A DNA stretch of 64,000 nt from Streptomyces noursei. Its GTDB lineage: Bacteria > Actinomycetota > Actinomycetes > Streptomycetales > Streptomycetaceae. Shown here in pieces: positions 37,479-47,888 of this stretch (the first letter of the stretch is position 1; each line of letters starts with the position of its first letter). Position numbers and translations under genes: made by a program. Location: positions 2,542,001 through 2,606,000 of the forward strand of contig NZ_CP070326.1 in assembly GCF_016917755.1 (NCBI RefSeq). The letters are read 5' to 3'. The notes under the pieces were generated by a model. The model saw only the letters and a program-made list of their open reading frames with translations, searched no databases and had not been told where the DNA came from.

Positions 37479-37917
37479 GGATCCTCCTCGGTAGCACCAC
37501 GCGACGGCCTGGCGGACTGCCGCGTAACGTCTGTTTCGATGTGACCAACCGCGCCGGCATACGAAAAACGCCCCGGACGGGACACAGGCGGGGCTCCACG
37601 TGGATCAGGAGCACCGCCGCGAAATCTCCGCGGGGCGCAGCCAGACCGTTGACCCGCCAACCTGAGATCGGTCGGGTGGGAGATCGGAGCCTCCACTTGT
37701 GGGCCGGTCACATGCGTGTCCGGCCGGTCGGAACACCAGAATACACGAGTCAAGAGGGCAGCCCCACTCCTGTGCGCCGGGCCCTCGCCCGGCCCGGCGC
37801 CCGCCGCGGCCCGCCGCCGCCCGTCCGGCGCCGGTCCGGCGCTCCCGGGCGCGGGGTCGCCGGACCGGGGCCATAGGCTGGGGGCGACCCGTCCAGCAGG
37901 AAGTGAAGCGCCAGCAC
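37479..37917. promoter_or_regulatory. infC leader / divergent promoter region
   Basis: 439 bp between infC and the DUF1844 gene on the other strand. The infC leader starts with a strong GAGGAGG. A possible minus-strand -35 TTGACT lies at about 37749, but no matching -10 was found at the right distance. The part nearer 37800-37880 is very GC-rich. No gene is supported. Confidence 0.5.
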
Positions 37918-38307
37918 ATGAGCGAGCAGACCCCCCAGCAGCCGACCGCCCCGGAGACCGGCGACGCGGCCCGGCCCGACTTCGAGACCATGACCCGGGA
38001 CATCGCGGACGTGCCGGCGGTCGAGGTGATCACCACGGTCGCGGTGCACCTGATGAGCTCGGCGGCGGTCAACCTCGGGCTCGCCGAGGGCGGCGAGGAC
38101 CACAAGGACCTGGACGAAGCCCGCAAGCTCATCCACGCACTGGCCGGGCTGGTCACCGCCAGCGCCACCGAGATCGGCTCCTACCACGCGGCGCCGCTGC
38201 GGGACGGCCTGAAGTCGCTCCAGCTCGCCTTCCGCGAGGCGTCGGTGGTCCCGGACGAGCCGGGCCAGGGCCCCGGGGAGAAGTTCACCGGGCCGGTCTA
38301 CGGCTGA
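37918..38307 (+). CDS. DUF1844 protein
   Basis: 129 aa from ATG 37918. The conserved helical DUF1844 core is ADVPAVEVITTVAVHLMSSA with DEARKLIHALAGLVTA following. It is a small soluble protein of unknown function, nearly always divergent from infC in actinobacteria. It ends at a near-ideal terminator. Confidence 0.9.
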   Translation: MSEQTPQQPTAPETGDAARPDFETMTRDIADVPAVEVITTVAVHLMSSAAVNLGLAEGGEDHKDLDEARKLIHALAGLVTASATEIGSYHAAPLRDGLKSLQLAFREASVVPDEPGQGPGEKFTGPVYG

Positions 38308-38336
38308 GCCCGGCGGGTAGCCCCGCACAGCGACGA

Positions 38337-38371
38337 CGAGCCCCGGCCGGATCCGCTCCGGCCGGGGCTCG
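38337..38371. terminator. Bidirectional terminator between DUF1844 and aquaporin genes
   Basis: Perfect 15-bp stem (CGAGCCCCGGCCGGA and its complement) with a 5-base loop, between convergent genes. Confidence 0.9.
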
Positions 38372-38399
38372 TGCGCGTACGGGGCCGCGCCCCGTGCCC

Positions 38400-39170
38400 T
38401 CAGACGCGGTCGCCGGAGGCCGGCGGCTCGCCCGAAGCCTTCGATTCGCCGCGGGCGGCCCGGTCGGCGACCACGACCGGCTCCTGGGGCGGGTGGGTGA
38501 TCTGGTGCACCACTGCCGCCAGCGCACCGCCGATCAGTGGCGCGATGAGGAACAACCACACCTGGGTGATCGCCGCGCCGCCCGCGAACAGGGCCGGGCC
38601 CAGGCTCCGCGCCGGGTTCACCGAGGTGCCGTCCAACGGGATGCCGATGAGGTGGACGGTGGCCAGGGCCAGACCGATCGCCAGGCCGCCGAAGCCCACC
38701 ACCGCCACTTTGTGCGTGACGCCGAGCACGACGAAGACGAACAGGAAGGTCATCACGATCTCGGCCACGAACGCGCCGCCGAGGTTGATGTGCACCGCCG
38801 AACGGTCGCCCCAGCCGTTCGTGCCGAAGGCCGCGTGGGTCTGCAGCCCCGGGACCTGCTTGGCGACCAGGAAGAGCAGGGCCGCGCCGACGATGCCGCC
38901 CAGGATCTGCGCGATCCAGTACTCGACGGCGGTCCGGACCGTGATGCGCCGGGCCACCAGCATGCCGAGCGTCACCGCGGGGTTGATGTGGCAGCCCGAG
39001 ATCGGGCCTAGCGCGTAGGCAAGCGCCAGCATGACGAAGCCGAAGGCCAGGGCGATGCCGAAGGTGCCGATGTATTCGCCGGCCAGCACTGCCGCGCCGA
39101 CGGCGAAGAACACCAGGAGCAGCGTGCCGAGGAATTCGGATACGACCGTGCGGGTCTCCGTGGTCTCCAT
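38400..39170 (-). CDS. MIP-family water channel (AqpZ-like)
   Basis: 256 aa, six membrane helices and two half-helices. Both NPA boxes are present: GCHINPAVTLG and GTSVNPARSLG. The second is followed by Arg of the selectivity filter, and the pattern (His in loop with narrow residues) suits a water channel more than a glycerol facilitator. The C-terminal 30 residues are cytosolic and charged. Stand-alone gene. Confidence 0.92.
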   Translation of the reverse strand: METTETRTVVSEFLGTLLLVFFAVGAAVLAGEYIGTFGIALAFGFVMLALAYALGPISGCHINPAVTLGMLVARRITVRTAVEYWIAQILGGIVGAALLFLVAKQVPGLQTHAAFGTNGWGDRSAVHINLGGAFVAEIVMTFLFVFVVLGVTHKVAVVGFGGLAIGLALATVHLIGIPLDGTSVNPARSLGPALFAGGAAITQVWLFLIAPLIGGALAAVVHQITHPPQEPVVVADRAARGESKASGEPPASGDRV

Positions 39171-39306
39171 GGGCTCTCCTCGCGTGGATCTTGAGCTCTC
39201 CTGGCATTGTGCGGCCCGGAGAGCGGCGCCGCCCGTTGAGCGCGAGCGGCGGGCGAGCCGTCGGGCCCGCCGCGAGGAGCGTCCGGCCGGCCCGGCTGCC
39301 GGCGGA

Positions 39307-40038
39307 TCAGCGCTGGTAGAGGAGGTCTCCGGAGGCGTCGGCGCCGGGCGGAAGGAGGGCCAGGTCGAGGCCGCGGACGAGTCGGGCGCGGAGGGTCTCG
39401 TCGGTGGCGAGTGCCTGGGCCAGGCGCTGGGCGGCCTCGGCGGGGACGGCGCCGGGGGCGAGGCCCAGGGCGAGGGTGCCGTCGGTCTCCGCGGACCGCG
39501 TCAGACGTGCGACGTGGACCGCCGGCTCGGCGGCGAGGAGGGCCCGCAGCGCCTCGGTGACGGCCGGGTCGGCGAGCGGGTCGGCGCTGGTCCGGCCCTC
39601 CGCGAGGGCCCGGAGGGCGGCGCCGGTGAGCTGGTAGGTGACCGGTCCGGCCAGGTCGAGGACGACGGTGTCGGCCTGCTCGTGCGCGGCGGCCAGCAGC
39701 GCCTGGCGGAGCGGCACCGCGACCGGGCGGGCATCCGGCCGCCAGCGCTGGAGGGTCTCCATGGAGGTGAAGGCGGGCAGCGCGCGGCGACCGTCGGGGG
39801 CGGTGAGGGTGGGCACCGCCATGTCGCTGGTCTTCTCCCGGCGCAGCCCGTCGGGGCCGGTCTCGACCTCGCCGAGGACCGCCACGACCGGGACGAGGAG
39901 GCGGGCGTCCGCCAGGGCGGCGAGCAGGCCGGGTTCGGTGCCGCGGTCCGTCGCGTAGGCCGCGAGCGCCGCGCCGAGGGCGGGGTCGGCGGAGCCGTCG
40001 TCGTCGGCGAAACCGGGGTTGGGGATGTTCTTTTGCAC
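39307..40038 (-). CDS. SseB-family protein
   Basis: 243 aa from GTG 40038 (CAGGA upstream). N-terminus KNIPNPGFADDDGSADPAL, then LLAALADARLLVPVVAVLGE and MAVPTLTAPDGRRALPAFTS, characteristic of the SseB N- and middle domains widespread in actinobacteria. Soluble; function unknown. Downstream, near-identical orientation genes begin after a repeat-rich gap. Confidence 0.85.
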   Translation of the reverse strand: MQKNIPNPGFADDDGSADPALGAALAAYATDRGTEPGLLAALADARLLVPVVAVLGEVETGPDGLRREKTSDMAVPTLTAPDGRRALPAFTSMETLQRWRPDARPVAVPLRQALLAAAHEQADTVVLDLAGPVTYQLTGAALRALAEGRTSADPLADPAVTEALRALLAAEPAVHVARLTRSAETDGTLALGLAPGAVPAEAAQRLAQALATDETLRARLVRGLDLALLPPGADASGDLLYQR

Positions 40039-40059
40039 GGTCCTGAGCGTATCCGCCTG

Positions 40060-40187
40060 CGGCTGGCTGCTTCCCACGTTGTTGGGTTTCCCGCCGTGGG
40101 CCTGCGGCCGGCTTCGCGCGTTGTCGGGTTTCCCGCCGTGGGGTTCGCCTTGTGCGCCTGCGGCGCGGGGTTGTTGGGTGCGGTGAG
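40060..40187 (+). repeat. Dispersed intergenic repeat, copy 1
   Basis: Contains GGGTTTCCCGCCGTGGG twice in tandem and then TTCGCCTTGTGCGCCTGCGG. A related sequence of about 110 bp occurs in the opposite orientation at 59320-59452. It fills the gap between the SseB-like and mycosin genes and encodes nothing obvious. Confidence 0.75.
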
Positions 40188-41381
40188 TTATGGGTGGGTG
40201 GGGGTGTGCCTCGGGGGGCCGGTGGGGCGGGTGCGCCAGGCGAAGTAGGAGGCGGTGGTGAGGGCCAGGCCGGTGGCGGCGAGGGTCCAGGGGAGCCAGT
40301 TGACGGGGGTGTCGTCGGCGGGGTCGGTGACGGGGCCGGGGCCGAAGTAGCGGTGGGGGTAGGCGACGGGGGCCGGCTTCTGGGGAGTGGGGGCGAGGTC
40401 CGCGGCGGCCTTGAGGGCGGCGGCGGGGTCGACGAGGCCGGCGCCGAAGTCGTCGTTGCGGCCGCCGTCGGGGCGGTGCTGGGCCGTGCTGGTCAGCAGG
40501 TCGCGGATCTGGGCGGGGCTGAGGTCGCGGTGCGCGGAGCGGATCAGTGCGATGGAGCCGGAGACGAAGGCGGCGGCGGGGCTGGTGCCCTGTCCGGAGA
40601 GGTAGCCGGTGCCGTGGTCGTCCATGAGGATGTCGTAGCCGGGGGCGCTGACCGTGGCGTACCAGTGGCTGGTGGAGAACGAGGCGCGGGCGTCCAGGTG
40701 GGTGACGGCGGTGGCCGCGATGACGCCGGGGTAGGCCGCCGGGTAGGAGATGTGGTTGCCCTTCTCGCCGCCGTTGCCGGCCGAGGCGACCACCGGGATG
40801 CCCTTGCCGAGGGCGTACTGGATCGCGGAGTCCTCGCGGGGGTCGGGGTGGGCGGTCTCGCTGTCGTCGCCCAGGGACATGTTGATCACGTCGGCGCCGT
40901 GGTCGGCGGCCCAGCGGATGCCGTCGGCGAGGGCGCCGGGCTTCTGGTCGCGGGCCCGCCGGCGGTCGGGGTCGTGGTCCTCCAGGATCACCCGGATCGG
41001 CAGGATCCTGGCCTCGGGGGCGACGCCGAGGATGCCGTCGGAGCGGCCGGCGCCATGGCCGTGGCCGGCGATGACGCTGGCCATGCCGGTGCCGTGCTGG
41101 GCCCAGGCGTCGTCGCCGGGGCGGGCGCCGAAGCCGATCAGGTCCTTCTCCGGCAGCACCTGGCCCTTGAGGTCGGGGTGGTCCGCGTCCACGCCGGTGT
41201 CCAGGACGGCGACGGTGATCCCGGCGCCCTTGGTGGTCTGCCAGGCTTCCTGGGCGTGGATGGCGGTCAGGCCCCACTGCTGGGCACGGATGGCGTCCGC
41301 GCGGGCCGGCAGCGCGGGCAGGACGGCCAGGGCGGCGGAGGCCAGGGCGACGGTCCCGGCCCGCAGCGCGGACTTGATCAC
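40188..41381 (-). CDS. Mycosin-type subtilisin protease (type VII-associated)
   Basis: 397 aa from GTG 41381, overlapping the previous stop (GTGA). A signal peptide (GTVALASAALAVLPALPARA) is followed by an S8 domain with the triad Asp in VAVLDTGVDADHPD, His in WAQHGTGMASVIAG and Ser in GQGTSPAAAFVSGS. The C-terminus has one membrane helix (WLPWTLAATGLALTTASYF) and a short basic tail, so the protease faces outside and is membrane-anchored. This is the MycP layout. No EccC, EccB or WxG100 gene is in the window. It is translationally coupled to the proline-rich membrane protein upstream. Confidence 0.92.
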   Translation of the reverse strand: MIKSALRAGTVALASAALAVLPALPARADAIRAQQWGLTAIHAQEAWQTTKGAGITVAVLDTGVDADHPDLKGQVLPEKDLIGFGARPGDDAWAQHGTGMASVIAGHGHGAGRSDGILGVAPEARILPIRVILEDHDPDRRRARDQKPGALADGIRWAADHGADVINMSLGDDSETAHPDPREDSAIQYALGKGIPVVASAGNGGEKGNHISYPAAYPGVIAATAVTHLDARASFSTSHWYATVSAPGYDILMDDHGTGYLSGQGTSPAAAFVSGSIALIRSAHRDLSPAQIRDLLTSTAQHRPDGGRNDDFGAGLVDPAAALKAAADLAPTPQKPAPVAYPHRYFGPGPVTDPADDTPVNWLPWTLAATGLALTTASYFAWRTRPTGPPRHTPTHP

Positions 41382-42769
41382 GACGCCACCTCCGTGGACC
41401 GGGCGGGGACGCCGGACGCGGTGCGGAAGGTCGCGCTGATCTTGTCCGCGAGGCCCTTGGCGTCGTGGCCGAGCCCGGACTCGGCGGCGGTGGTGGCGGT
41501 CCCGGGCTGGACCGCGGCGTCGGCGGGCTGCGGGTCGGTGATCTCTCGGCCGTCCGCGAAGCCGGAGACGGTGTAGACCACGACCGGGACGTCGGTGAGT
41601 ATCCGCACCGTCCAGCTGGCCCGTTGGGCGGGGCCGAAGTCCTCTGCCGGGGTGCCCTTGGCGGCCAGCGGCAGCGGCATCAGGGCCTTGTGGTCGGCCA
41701 GGTCGTTGGTGCTGAAGCGGGCGTTGAGGTCCATCATCCCGGACCGGTCGGCTTTGGTGGTCTGGGCGCCGACGGTGATGACGTGGGTGCGGGTGGCGTC
41801 GACGTAGGTGGCGCGCAGCAGGCGGGCGCAGCCGGCCGGGGCGAGTTCCTTGGCGAGGGGGCCCTCGTAGCGGGCGGTGCAGTCGGTGTCGGGGGCGACG
41901 GCGATCCGCGTCCAGGTCCGGTCGGCGCCGCCGGGGCCGGCGGCCAGACCCTCGACGGTGCGCGGGAAGAGGGTGTCGACGGGGGTGTTGCGCCAGGCGT
42001 CCTGGCCCTTGGTGAAGATGCTCTCGGGCGTCGGGGCGCCCTTGGCGGGGGCTTCGGTGAGCCAGCTGCCGGCCGCCGCGCCGACGATCAGGCCGACGCC
42101 GAGGACCAGGCCGGCGGCCGCGGCGACGACCCGGGTGCCGGGCAGCCGGTCGGCCAGCGGGCGGCGCGGGGCGGGCTCGTCCGCCGCGGGGCGGGCGGGA
42201 GGTGCCGGCCAGGCCGGGGCGGGCGGGGGCGTGGGCCCGGCGGGCGGCGGGGGGCTCGCGGGCGGCGGGGGGCTCGCGGGGCGGTCGGACGACTCGTCCC
42301 ACAGGGGGGCGCTGTTGGCCAGGTGGAAGGCGGCGGTGTCGCGGAACGACCGGGGGGCGCGGCCGGGGCGCGGCGGGGCGGCCGGCGGCTCGGTGCGCGG
42401 CGGGGGCGGGGTGGTCGGCGGGGCCGACGGGCGGGGCGGGGCGGCCGGAGCCAGGGGTGTGGCCGGCGGTGTGGGGGCCGGGGCGGTCTCGGCGGGGAGC
42501 GGCTGCCGGGCGGCGGGGGGCGTGGCGGAGGAGGTGGCCGGGGCCGCGGGCGGGGGGACGGTGGGGTCGGCGGGGACCGGGCGCAGGACGGTGGTCCTGG
42601 GGTCCTCGTCGGCGGGCGGCGCGGCGGGGCGGTGCGGCGGGCGCGGGGGTATGGGTGGGATGCGCGGAGCATCGGCGTAATCGGCGTCGGCGCTCACCAG
42701 CGCTCCCCTTCGCACGGTGTGCCCCGGACCCGACAGGCAATCGGGGCAGGGTGGTTCGTATCCGGACAT
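41378..42769 (-). CDS. Proline-rich single-pass membrane protein coupled to mycosin
   Basis: 463 aa from ATG 42769 (GTG 42772 is also possible). It begins with a CPDCLSGPG zinc-ribbon-like pair, followed by about 200 residues of Pro/Ala-rich cytoplasmic sequence, one transmembrane helix (AAAAGLVLGVGLIVGAAAGS) and an extracellular domain of about 220 residues with paired Cys (DTDCTARYEG, APAGCARLL). No enzyme motif is visible. The four-base overlap with the mycosin gene argues for a partner, scaffold or substrate of that protease. Confidence 0.8.
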   Translation of the reverse strand: MSGYEPPCPDCLSGPGHTVRRGALVSADADYADAPRIPPIPPRPPHRPAAPPADEDPRTTVLRPVPADPTVPPPAAPATSSATPPAARQPLPAETAPAPTPPATPLAPAAPPRPSAPPTTPPPPRTEPPAAPPRPGRAPRSFRDTAAFHLANSAPLWDESSDRPASPPPPASPPPPAGPTPPPAPAWPAPPARPAADEPAPRRPLADRLPGTRVVAAAAGLVLGVGLIVGAAAGSWLTEAPAKGAPTPESIFTKGQDAWRNTPVDTLFPRTVEGLAAGPGGADRTWTRIAVAPDTDCTARYEGPLAKELAPAGCARLLRATYVDATRTHVITVGAQTTKADRSGMMDLNARFSTNDLADHKALMPLPLAAKGTPAEDFGPAQRASWTVRILTDVPVVVYTVSGFADGREITDPQPADAAVQPGTATTAAESGLGHDAKGLADKISATFRTASGVPARSTEVAS

Positions 42770-42912
42770 CACGCCGCTGACCTGCTGGTTGCGGTGTCGA
42801 GCCACTGTAAGGGCTGGCCCGGCCGCTGCTCCAACCCCTCGGCGCTCCGGCGTCACTTCCGATGCGGTTCGTCCCCCTACCCAGTGGTAGCGGGGTCTGG
42901 CAGGCTGCGGCC

Positions 42913-44214
42913 ATGTCCCCGCACTCCACCGACGCGCCCGCCGGCAGCGCCCTTCCCCGGGCCCGCCGCCGCTCCCCCGAGCGACCCTCCCCGCTCGTGC
43001 AGGGTGGACCCCCGCGCGCCGGAGAGACCCCGTACGACCGGGCCACCGCCCACCTCGACGCGCCGCTGGCCGTCGTCGATCTGGCGGCCTTCGACGCCAA
43101 CGCCGCCGATCTGGTGCGCCGTTCGAAGGGGAAGCCGATCCGGGTGGCGAGCAAGTCGGTGCGCTGCCGGGCGCTGCTGGAGCGGGTGCTGGCGCGCGAG
43201 GGCTTCGCGGGGGTCATGAGCTTCACGCTGGCCGAGTCGCTGTGGCTGGCGCGGTCGGGATTCCCGGACGTGCTGCTGGCGTATCCGTCGGCGGACCGGG
43301 CCGGGTTCGCGGAGCTGGCCGGTGACCCCGGGCTCGCGGCGGCGGTGACGGTGGTGGTCGACGACCCGGCGCAGCTGGATCTGATCGACGCCGCGCGCCC
43401 GGCCGGTCCGGGCCGCGGCGAGGAGATCCGGGTCTGCCTGGAGCTGGACACCTCGTACCGGGTGCTGGCCGGGCGGGTCCGGGTCGGGGCGCGGCGGTCG
43501 CCGCTGCGGGATCCGGGGGCGCTCGCCGCGCTGGCCCGGACGGTGGTCCGGCGCCCCGGGTTCCGGTTGGTGGGGCTGATGGCCTACGAGGGGCACGTGG
43601 CGGGGGTGGGCGACGAGGTCGCCGGGAAGCCGGTGTTCTCGCGGGCGATACGGGTGATGCAGGCGGCGGCCCGCAAGGAGCTGGCGCGGCGGCGCTGGGA
43701 GGCGGTGCGGGCGGTGCGGGCGGTGGCGCCGCGGCTGGAGTTCGTCAACGGCGGTGGGACGGGGAGCGTGCAGCACACCGCGGCGGAGGCGGCGGTCACC
43801 GAGATCGCGGCCGGTTCGGGGCTGTACGTCCCGCGGCTGTTCGACAACTTCCGGTCGTTCCGCGGGCGTCCGGCGGCGCTGTTCGCCCAGCCGGTGGTGC
43901 GGCGGCCGGGGCCCGGCGTCGTCACGGTGCTGGGGGGCGGGTATCCGGCGTCGGGGGTGGCCGGTGCGGATCGGCTGCCGGAGCCGTATCTGCCGGCCGG
44001 GCTGCGCTACGACCCGCAGGAGGGGCCGGGCGAGGTGCAGACGCCGCTGCTGGGGGCGGCGGCGGACGGGCTGGCGGTCGGCGACAAGGTGTGGTTCCGG
44101 CACGCCAAGGCCGGGGAGCTGTGCGAGCGGTTCGCGGAGCTGCACCTGATCGAGGGGGACCGGGTGGTGGGGACGGTGCCGACGTACCGGGGCGAGGGCC
44201 ACACCTTCCTGTAA
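42913..44214 (+). CDS. PLP-dependent amino acid deaminase/aldolase (alanine-racemase-like fold III)
   Basis: 433 aa from ATG 42913. The N-terminal PLP barrel has the Schiff-base lysine in PIRVASKSVRCRALLE, followed by VMSFTLAESLWLARSG, EIRVCLELDTSYRVL and the phosphate-binding glycine run FVNGGGTGSVQHTA. The C-terminal beta domain includes VVTVLGGGYPASG and GDKVWFRHAKAGELC, as in D-threonine aldolase/D-serine dehydratase-like enzymes. The substrate is probably a D-amino acid or beta-hydroxy amino acid. Single gene with its own terminator. Confidence 0.88.
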   Translation: MSPHSTDAPAGSALPRARRRSPERPSPLVQGGPPRAGETPYDRATAHLDAPLAVVDLAAFDANAADLVRRSKGKPIRVASKSVRCRALLERVLAREGFAGVMSFTLAESLWLARSGFPDVLLAYPSADRAGFAELAGDPGLAAAVTVVVDDPAQLDLIDAARPAGPGRGEEIRVCLELDTSYRVLAGRVRVGARRSPLRDPGALAALARTVVRRPGFRLVGLMAYEGHVAGVGDEVAGKPVFSRAIRVMQAAARKELARRRWEAVRAVRAVAPRLEFVNGGGTGSVQHTAAEAAVTEIAAGSGLYVPRLFDNFRSFRGRPAALFAQPVVRRPGPGVVTVLGGGYPASGVAGADRLPEPYLPAGLRYDPQEGPGEVQTPLLGAAADGLAVGDKVWFRHAKAGELCERFAELHLIEGDRVVGTVPTYRGEGHTFL

Positions 44215-44233
44215 CGGCGTTATAGGGCGGTGG

Positions 44234-44263
44234 TGCGGCCCCGCCCTGCCGGGTGGGGCCGCA
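44234..44263. terminator. Terminator between convergent genes
   Basis: TGCGGCCCCGCCC pairs with GGGTGGGGCCGCA (one G-T wobble) around TGCC. Confidence 0.8.
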
Positions 44264-44294
44264 GCTGCTCCTCGGGTGGCCGGGCGCGGCCGGG

Positions 44295-45584
<1,290 letters not shown>

Positions 45585-45614
45585 GGGTCCTCCGTGGTCA
45601 AGGGGGGAAGCACG

Positions 45615-45646
45615 GCGGGACCGGCACCCGGTGGTGCCGGTCCCGC
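45615..45646. terminator. Terminator of the glnA4-aldehyde dehydrogenase-SDR operon
   Basis: Perfect 12-bp arms GCGGGACCGGCA / TGCCGGTCCCGC around an 8-base loop, 16 bp past the SDR stop. Confidence 0.85.
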
Positions 45647-45661
45647 TGTTGATCATGGAGC

Positions 45662-46462
45662 CTACAGGGGGGTGACGTAGGCGCCCGCGATGCCTCCGTC
45701 GACGAGGAATTCGGCGGCGTTGACGAACGAGGAGTCGTCGCTGGCGAGGAAGGCGACCGCGGACGCGATCTCCTCCGGCTCGGCGAACCGGCCGACCGGG
45801 ACGTGCACCAGGCGGCGCGCGGCGCGCTCGGGGTCCTTGGCGAACAGCTCCTTCAGCAGCGGGGTGTTGACCGGCCCCGGGCAGAGCGCGTTGACGCGGA
45901 TGCCCTCGCGGGCGAACTGCACGCCCAGCTCGCGGGACATGGCCAGCACGCCGCCCTTGGAGGCGGTATAGCTGATCTGCGAGGTGGCGGCGCCCATCAC
46001 GGCCACGAAGGAGGCGGTGTTGATGATGGAGCCGCCGCGCCCGGTCTGCTCGAACTGGCGCTGCATATAGGGCAGGGCGTGCTTGCAGCAGAGGTAGACC
46101 GAGGTGAGGTTGACCTCCTGGACGCGCTTCCAGGCGTCGATCCCGGTGGTGAGGATGGAGTCGTCGTCGGGCGGCGAGATGCCGGCGTTGTTGAAGGCGA
46201 TGTCCACCGAGCCGTAGGTGTCGAAGGCGGTCTTGTAGAGCGCCTCGACCTGCTCGGCGTCGGTGACGTCGACCTGGACGAAGGTGCCGCCGACCTCTTC
46301 GGCGGCGGCCTTGCCGGCTGTCTCGTCGATGTCGGCGCAGACGACGTTGGCGCCCTCGGAGGCCAGCCGGCGGGCGGTGGCCAGTCCGATGCCGCTGCCG
46401 GCCCCGGTGATCACGGCGGTACGGCCGACGAGGCGGCGGCACACGGCGGTCTGGTCGGTCAC
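45662..46462 (-). CDS. Short-chain dehydrogenase/reductase, probable gamma-glutamyl-ethanolamide oxidising step
   Basis: 266 aa from GTG 46462 (GAGGAGAG upstream). Classical SDR: nucleotide motif TGAGSGIG, NNAG, catalytic Ser in INTASFVAVMG and YxxxK in ISYTASKGG; acidic residue in VVCADIDE indicates NAD preference. As third gene of the glnA4 operon, it is placed to oxidise the alcohol of gamma-glutamylethanolamide to the aldehyde. That role is inferred from position; the fold alone also fits 3-oxoacyl reductases. Confidence 0.88.
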   Translation of the reverse strand: MTDQTAVCRRLVGRTAVITGAGSGIGLATARRLASEGANVVCADIDETAGKAAAEEVGGTFVQVDVTDAEQVEALYKTAFDTYGSVDIAFNNAGISPPDDDSILTTGIDAWKRVQEVNLTSVYLCCKHALPYMQRQFEQTGRGGSIINTASFVAVMGAATSQISYTASKGGVLAMSRELGVQFAREGIRVNALCPGPVNTPLLKELFAKDPERAARRLVHVPVGRFAEPEEIASAVAFLASDDSSFVNAAEFLVDGGIAGAYVTPL

Positions 46463-46505
46463 TTGCTCTCCTCGCGGGTGGTGGCGGTGCTGGTTGCGGT
46501 GCGGA

Positions 46506-47879
46506 TCACGAGCCGGCCGGCTCGGTGGCGATGAAGACGTTCTTGGTCTCGGTGAAGGCGGCCAGCGCGTCCGGGCCGAGCTCGCGGCCGAGTCCGGACT
46601 GCTTGAACCCGCCGAAGGGGGTCCAATAGCGCACGCTGCTGTGGGAGTTGACGGAGAGGTTGCCGGCCGCGACGGCCCGCGAGACGCGCAGTGCGCGGCC
46701 GACGTCGCGGGTCCACAGCGAGCCGGCCAGGCCGTAGTCGGTGGCGTTGGCGATCCGGATCGCGTCGGCCTCGTCGTCGAAGGGGATGGCCACCGCGACC
46801 GGGCCGAAGATCTCCTCGACGGCGGCGCGGTCCTCGGGGCGGCCCTCCAGGACGGTGGCCGGGTACCAGAAGCCCTTGCCGGCCGGGGCCTCACCGCGGA
46901 TGGCGGCCGGGGCGTCCTCGGGGACGTAGGACCGTACGCGGTCGCGCTGGGCGGCGGAGATCAGCGGGCCCATCTGGGTGGCGGGGTCGCTCGGGTCGCC
47001 GACGGCGAACGCCTTGACGGCGGGCTCCAGCAGCTCCAGGAAGCGGTCGTAGACGCTGCGCTGGACCAGGATCCGGCTGCGGGCGCAGCAGTCCTGGCCG
47101 GTGTTGTCGAGGAAGGAGCCGGGGGCGGCGGCCGCGGCGGCCTCGATGTCGGCGTCGGCGAAGACGATGTTGGGGCTCTTGCCGCCGAGTTCGAGGGTGA
47201 GCCGCTTGGTCTGCGCGGCGCACTGGGCGGCGATCCGGCGGCCGGTGGCGGTGGAGCCGGTGAAGACGACCTTGGCGACGCCGGGGTGGTCGACCAGTGC
47301 GCTGCCGGTGACCGGGCCCTCGCCGGGCAGGACCTGGAAGAGGCCCTCGGGGAGCCCGGCCTCCAGGGCGAGTTCGGCGAGCCGGAGCGCGGTGAGCGGG
47401 GTGGTCTCGGCGGGCTTGAGCAGGACGGCGTTGCCGGCCGCGAGGGCGGGGGCGGTGCCCCAGGCGGCGATCGGCATCGGGAAGTTCCAGGGGGCGATGA
47501 CGGCGACCACGCCCAGCGGTTCCTGGACGGTGATGTTCAGGCCGCCGGCGACCGGGATCTGCGTACCGGTCAGGCGCTCCACTCCCCCGGCCGCGTAGTG
47601 CAGCAGGTCGCGGACGTTGCCCGCCTCCCAGCGGGCGTTGCCCAGCGGATGGCCGGCCTCGCGCAGTTCCAGCGCGGCGAGGGGTTCGATCGCTGCGTCG
47701 ACGACGTCGGCGAACCGGCGCAGCAGGCGGGCCCGGTCGCCGGGGGCCACCGCGGCCCAGGCTTCCTGCGCGGCGGCGGCCCGGCGGACGGCCGCGTCGA
47801 CCTCGGCGGGCGAGGTGGTGGGGACGGTGGCCACCACCTCCTCGGTCGCCGGGTTGAGGATGGTCAGCTCTTGCAACAC
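46506..47879 (-). CDS. Aldehyde dehydrogenase (gamma-glutamyl-aldehyde oxidising)
   Basis: 457 aa from GTG 47879 (GAGGAAC upstream). NAD-dependent ALDH fold: VVAVIAPWNFPMPIAAW, GSTATGRRIA, general-base Glu in TLELGGKSPN and catalytic Cys in DNTGQDCCARSRI, with EEIFGPVAVAI and FGGFKQSGLGRELG near the end. In this operon the likely substrate is the gamma-glutamyl-aminoaldehyde formed from glutamylated ethanolamine (or GABA-type compounds). The stop is 43 bp from the SDR start and the start 9 bp from the glnA4 stop, so one transcript is expected. Confidence 0.92.
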   Translation of the reverse strand: MLQELTILNPATEEVVATVPTTSPAEVDAAVRRAAAAQEAWAAVAPGDRARLLRRFADVVDAAIEPLAALELREAGHPLGNARWEAGNVRDLLHYAAGGVERLTGTQIPVAGGLNITVQEPLGVVAVIAPWNFPMPIAAWGTAPALAAGNAVLLKPAETTPLTALRLAELALEAGLPEGLFQVLPGEGPVTGSALVDHPGVAKVVFTGSTATGRRIAAQCAAQTKRLTLELGGKSPNIVFADADIEAAAAAAPGSFLDNTGQDCCARSRILVQRSVYDRFLELLEPAVKAFAVGDPSDPATQMGPLISAAQRDRVRSYVPEDAPAAIRGEAPAGKGFWYPATVLEGRPEDRAAVEEIFGPVAVAIPFDDEADAIRIANATDYGLAGSLWTRDVGRALRVSRAVAAGNLSVNSHSSVRYWTPFGGFKQSGLGRELGPDALAAFTETKNVFIATEPAGS

Positions 47880-47888
47880 GGGCGTTCC

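Noticed and set aside
37749..37758. TTGACT as a definite infC promoter
   Set aside because: No matching -10 element at 16-18 bp; kept only as a possibility in the leader entry.
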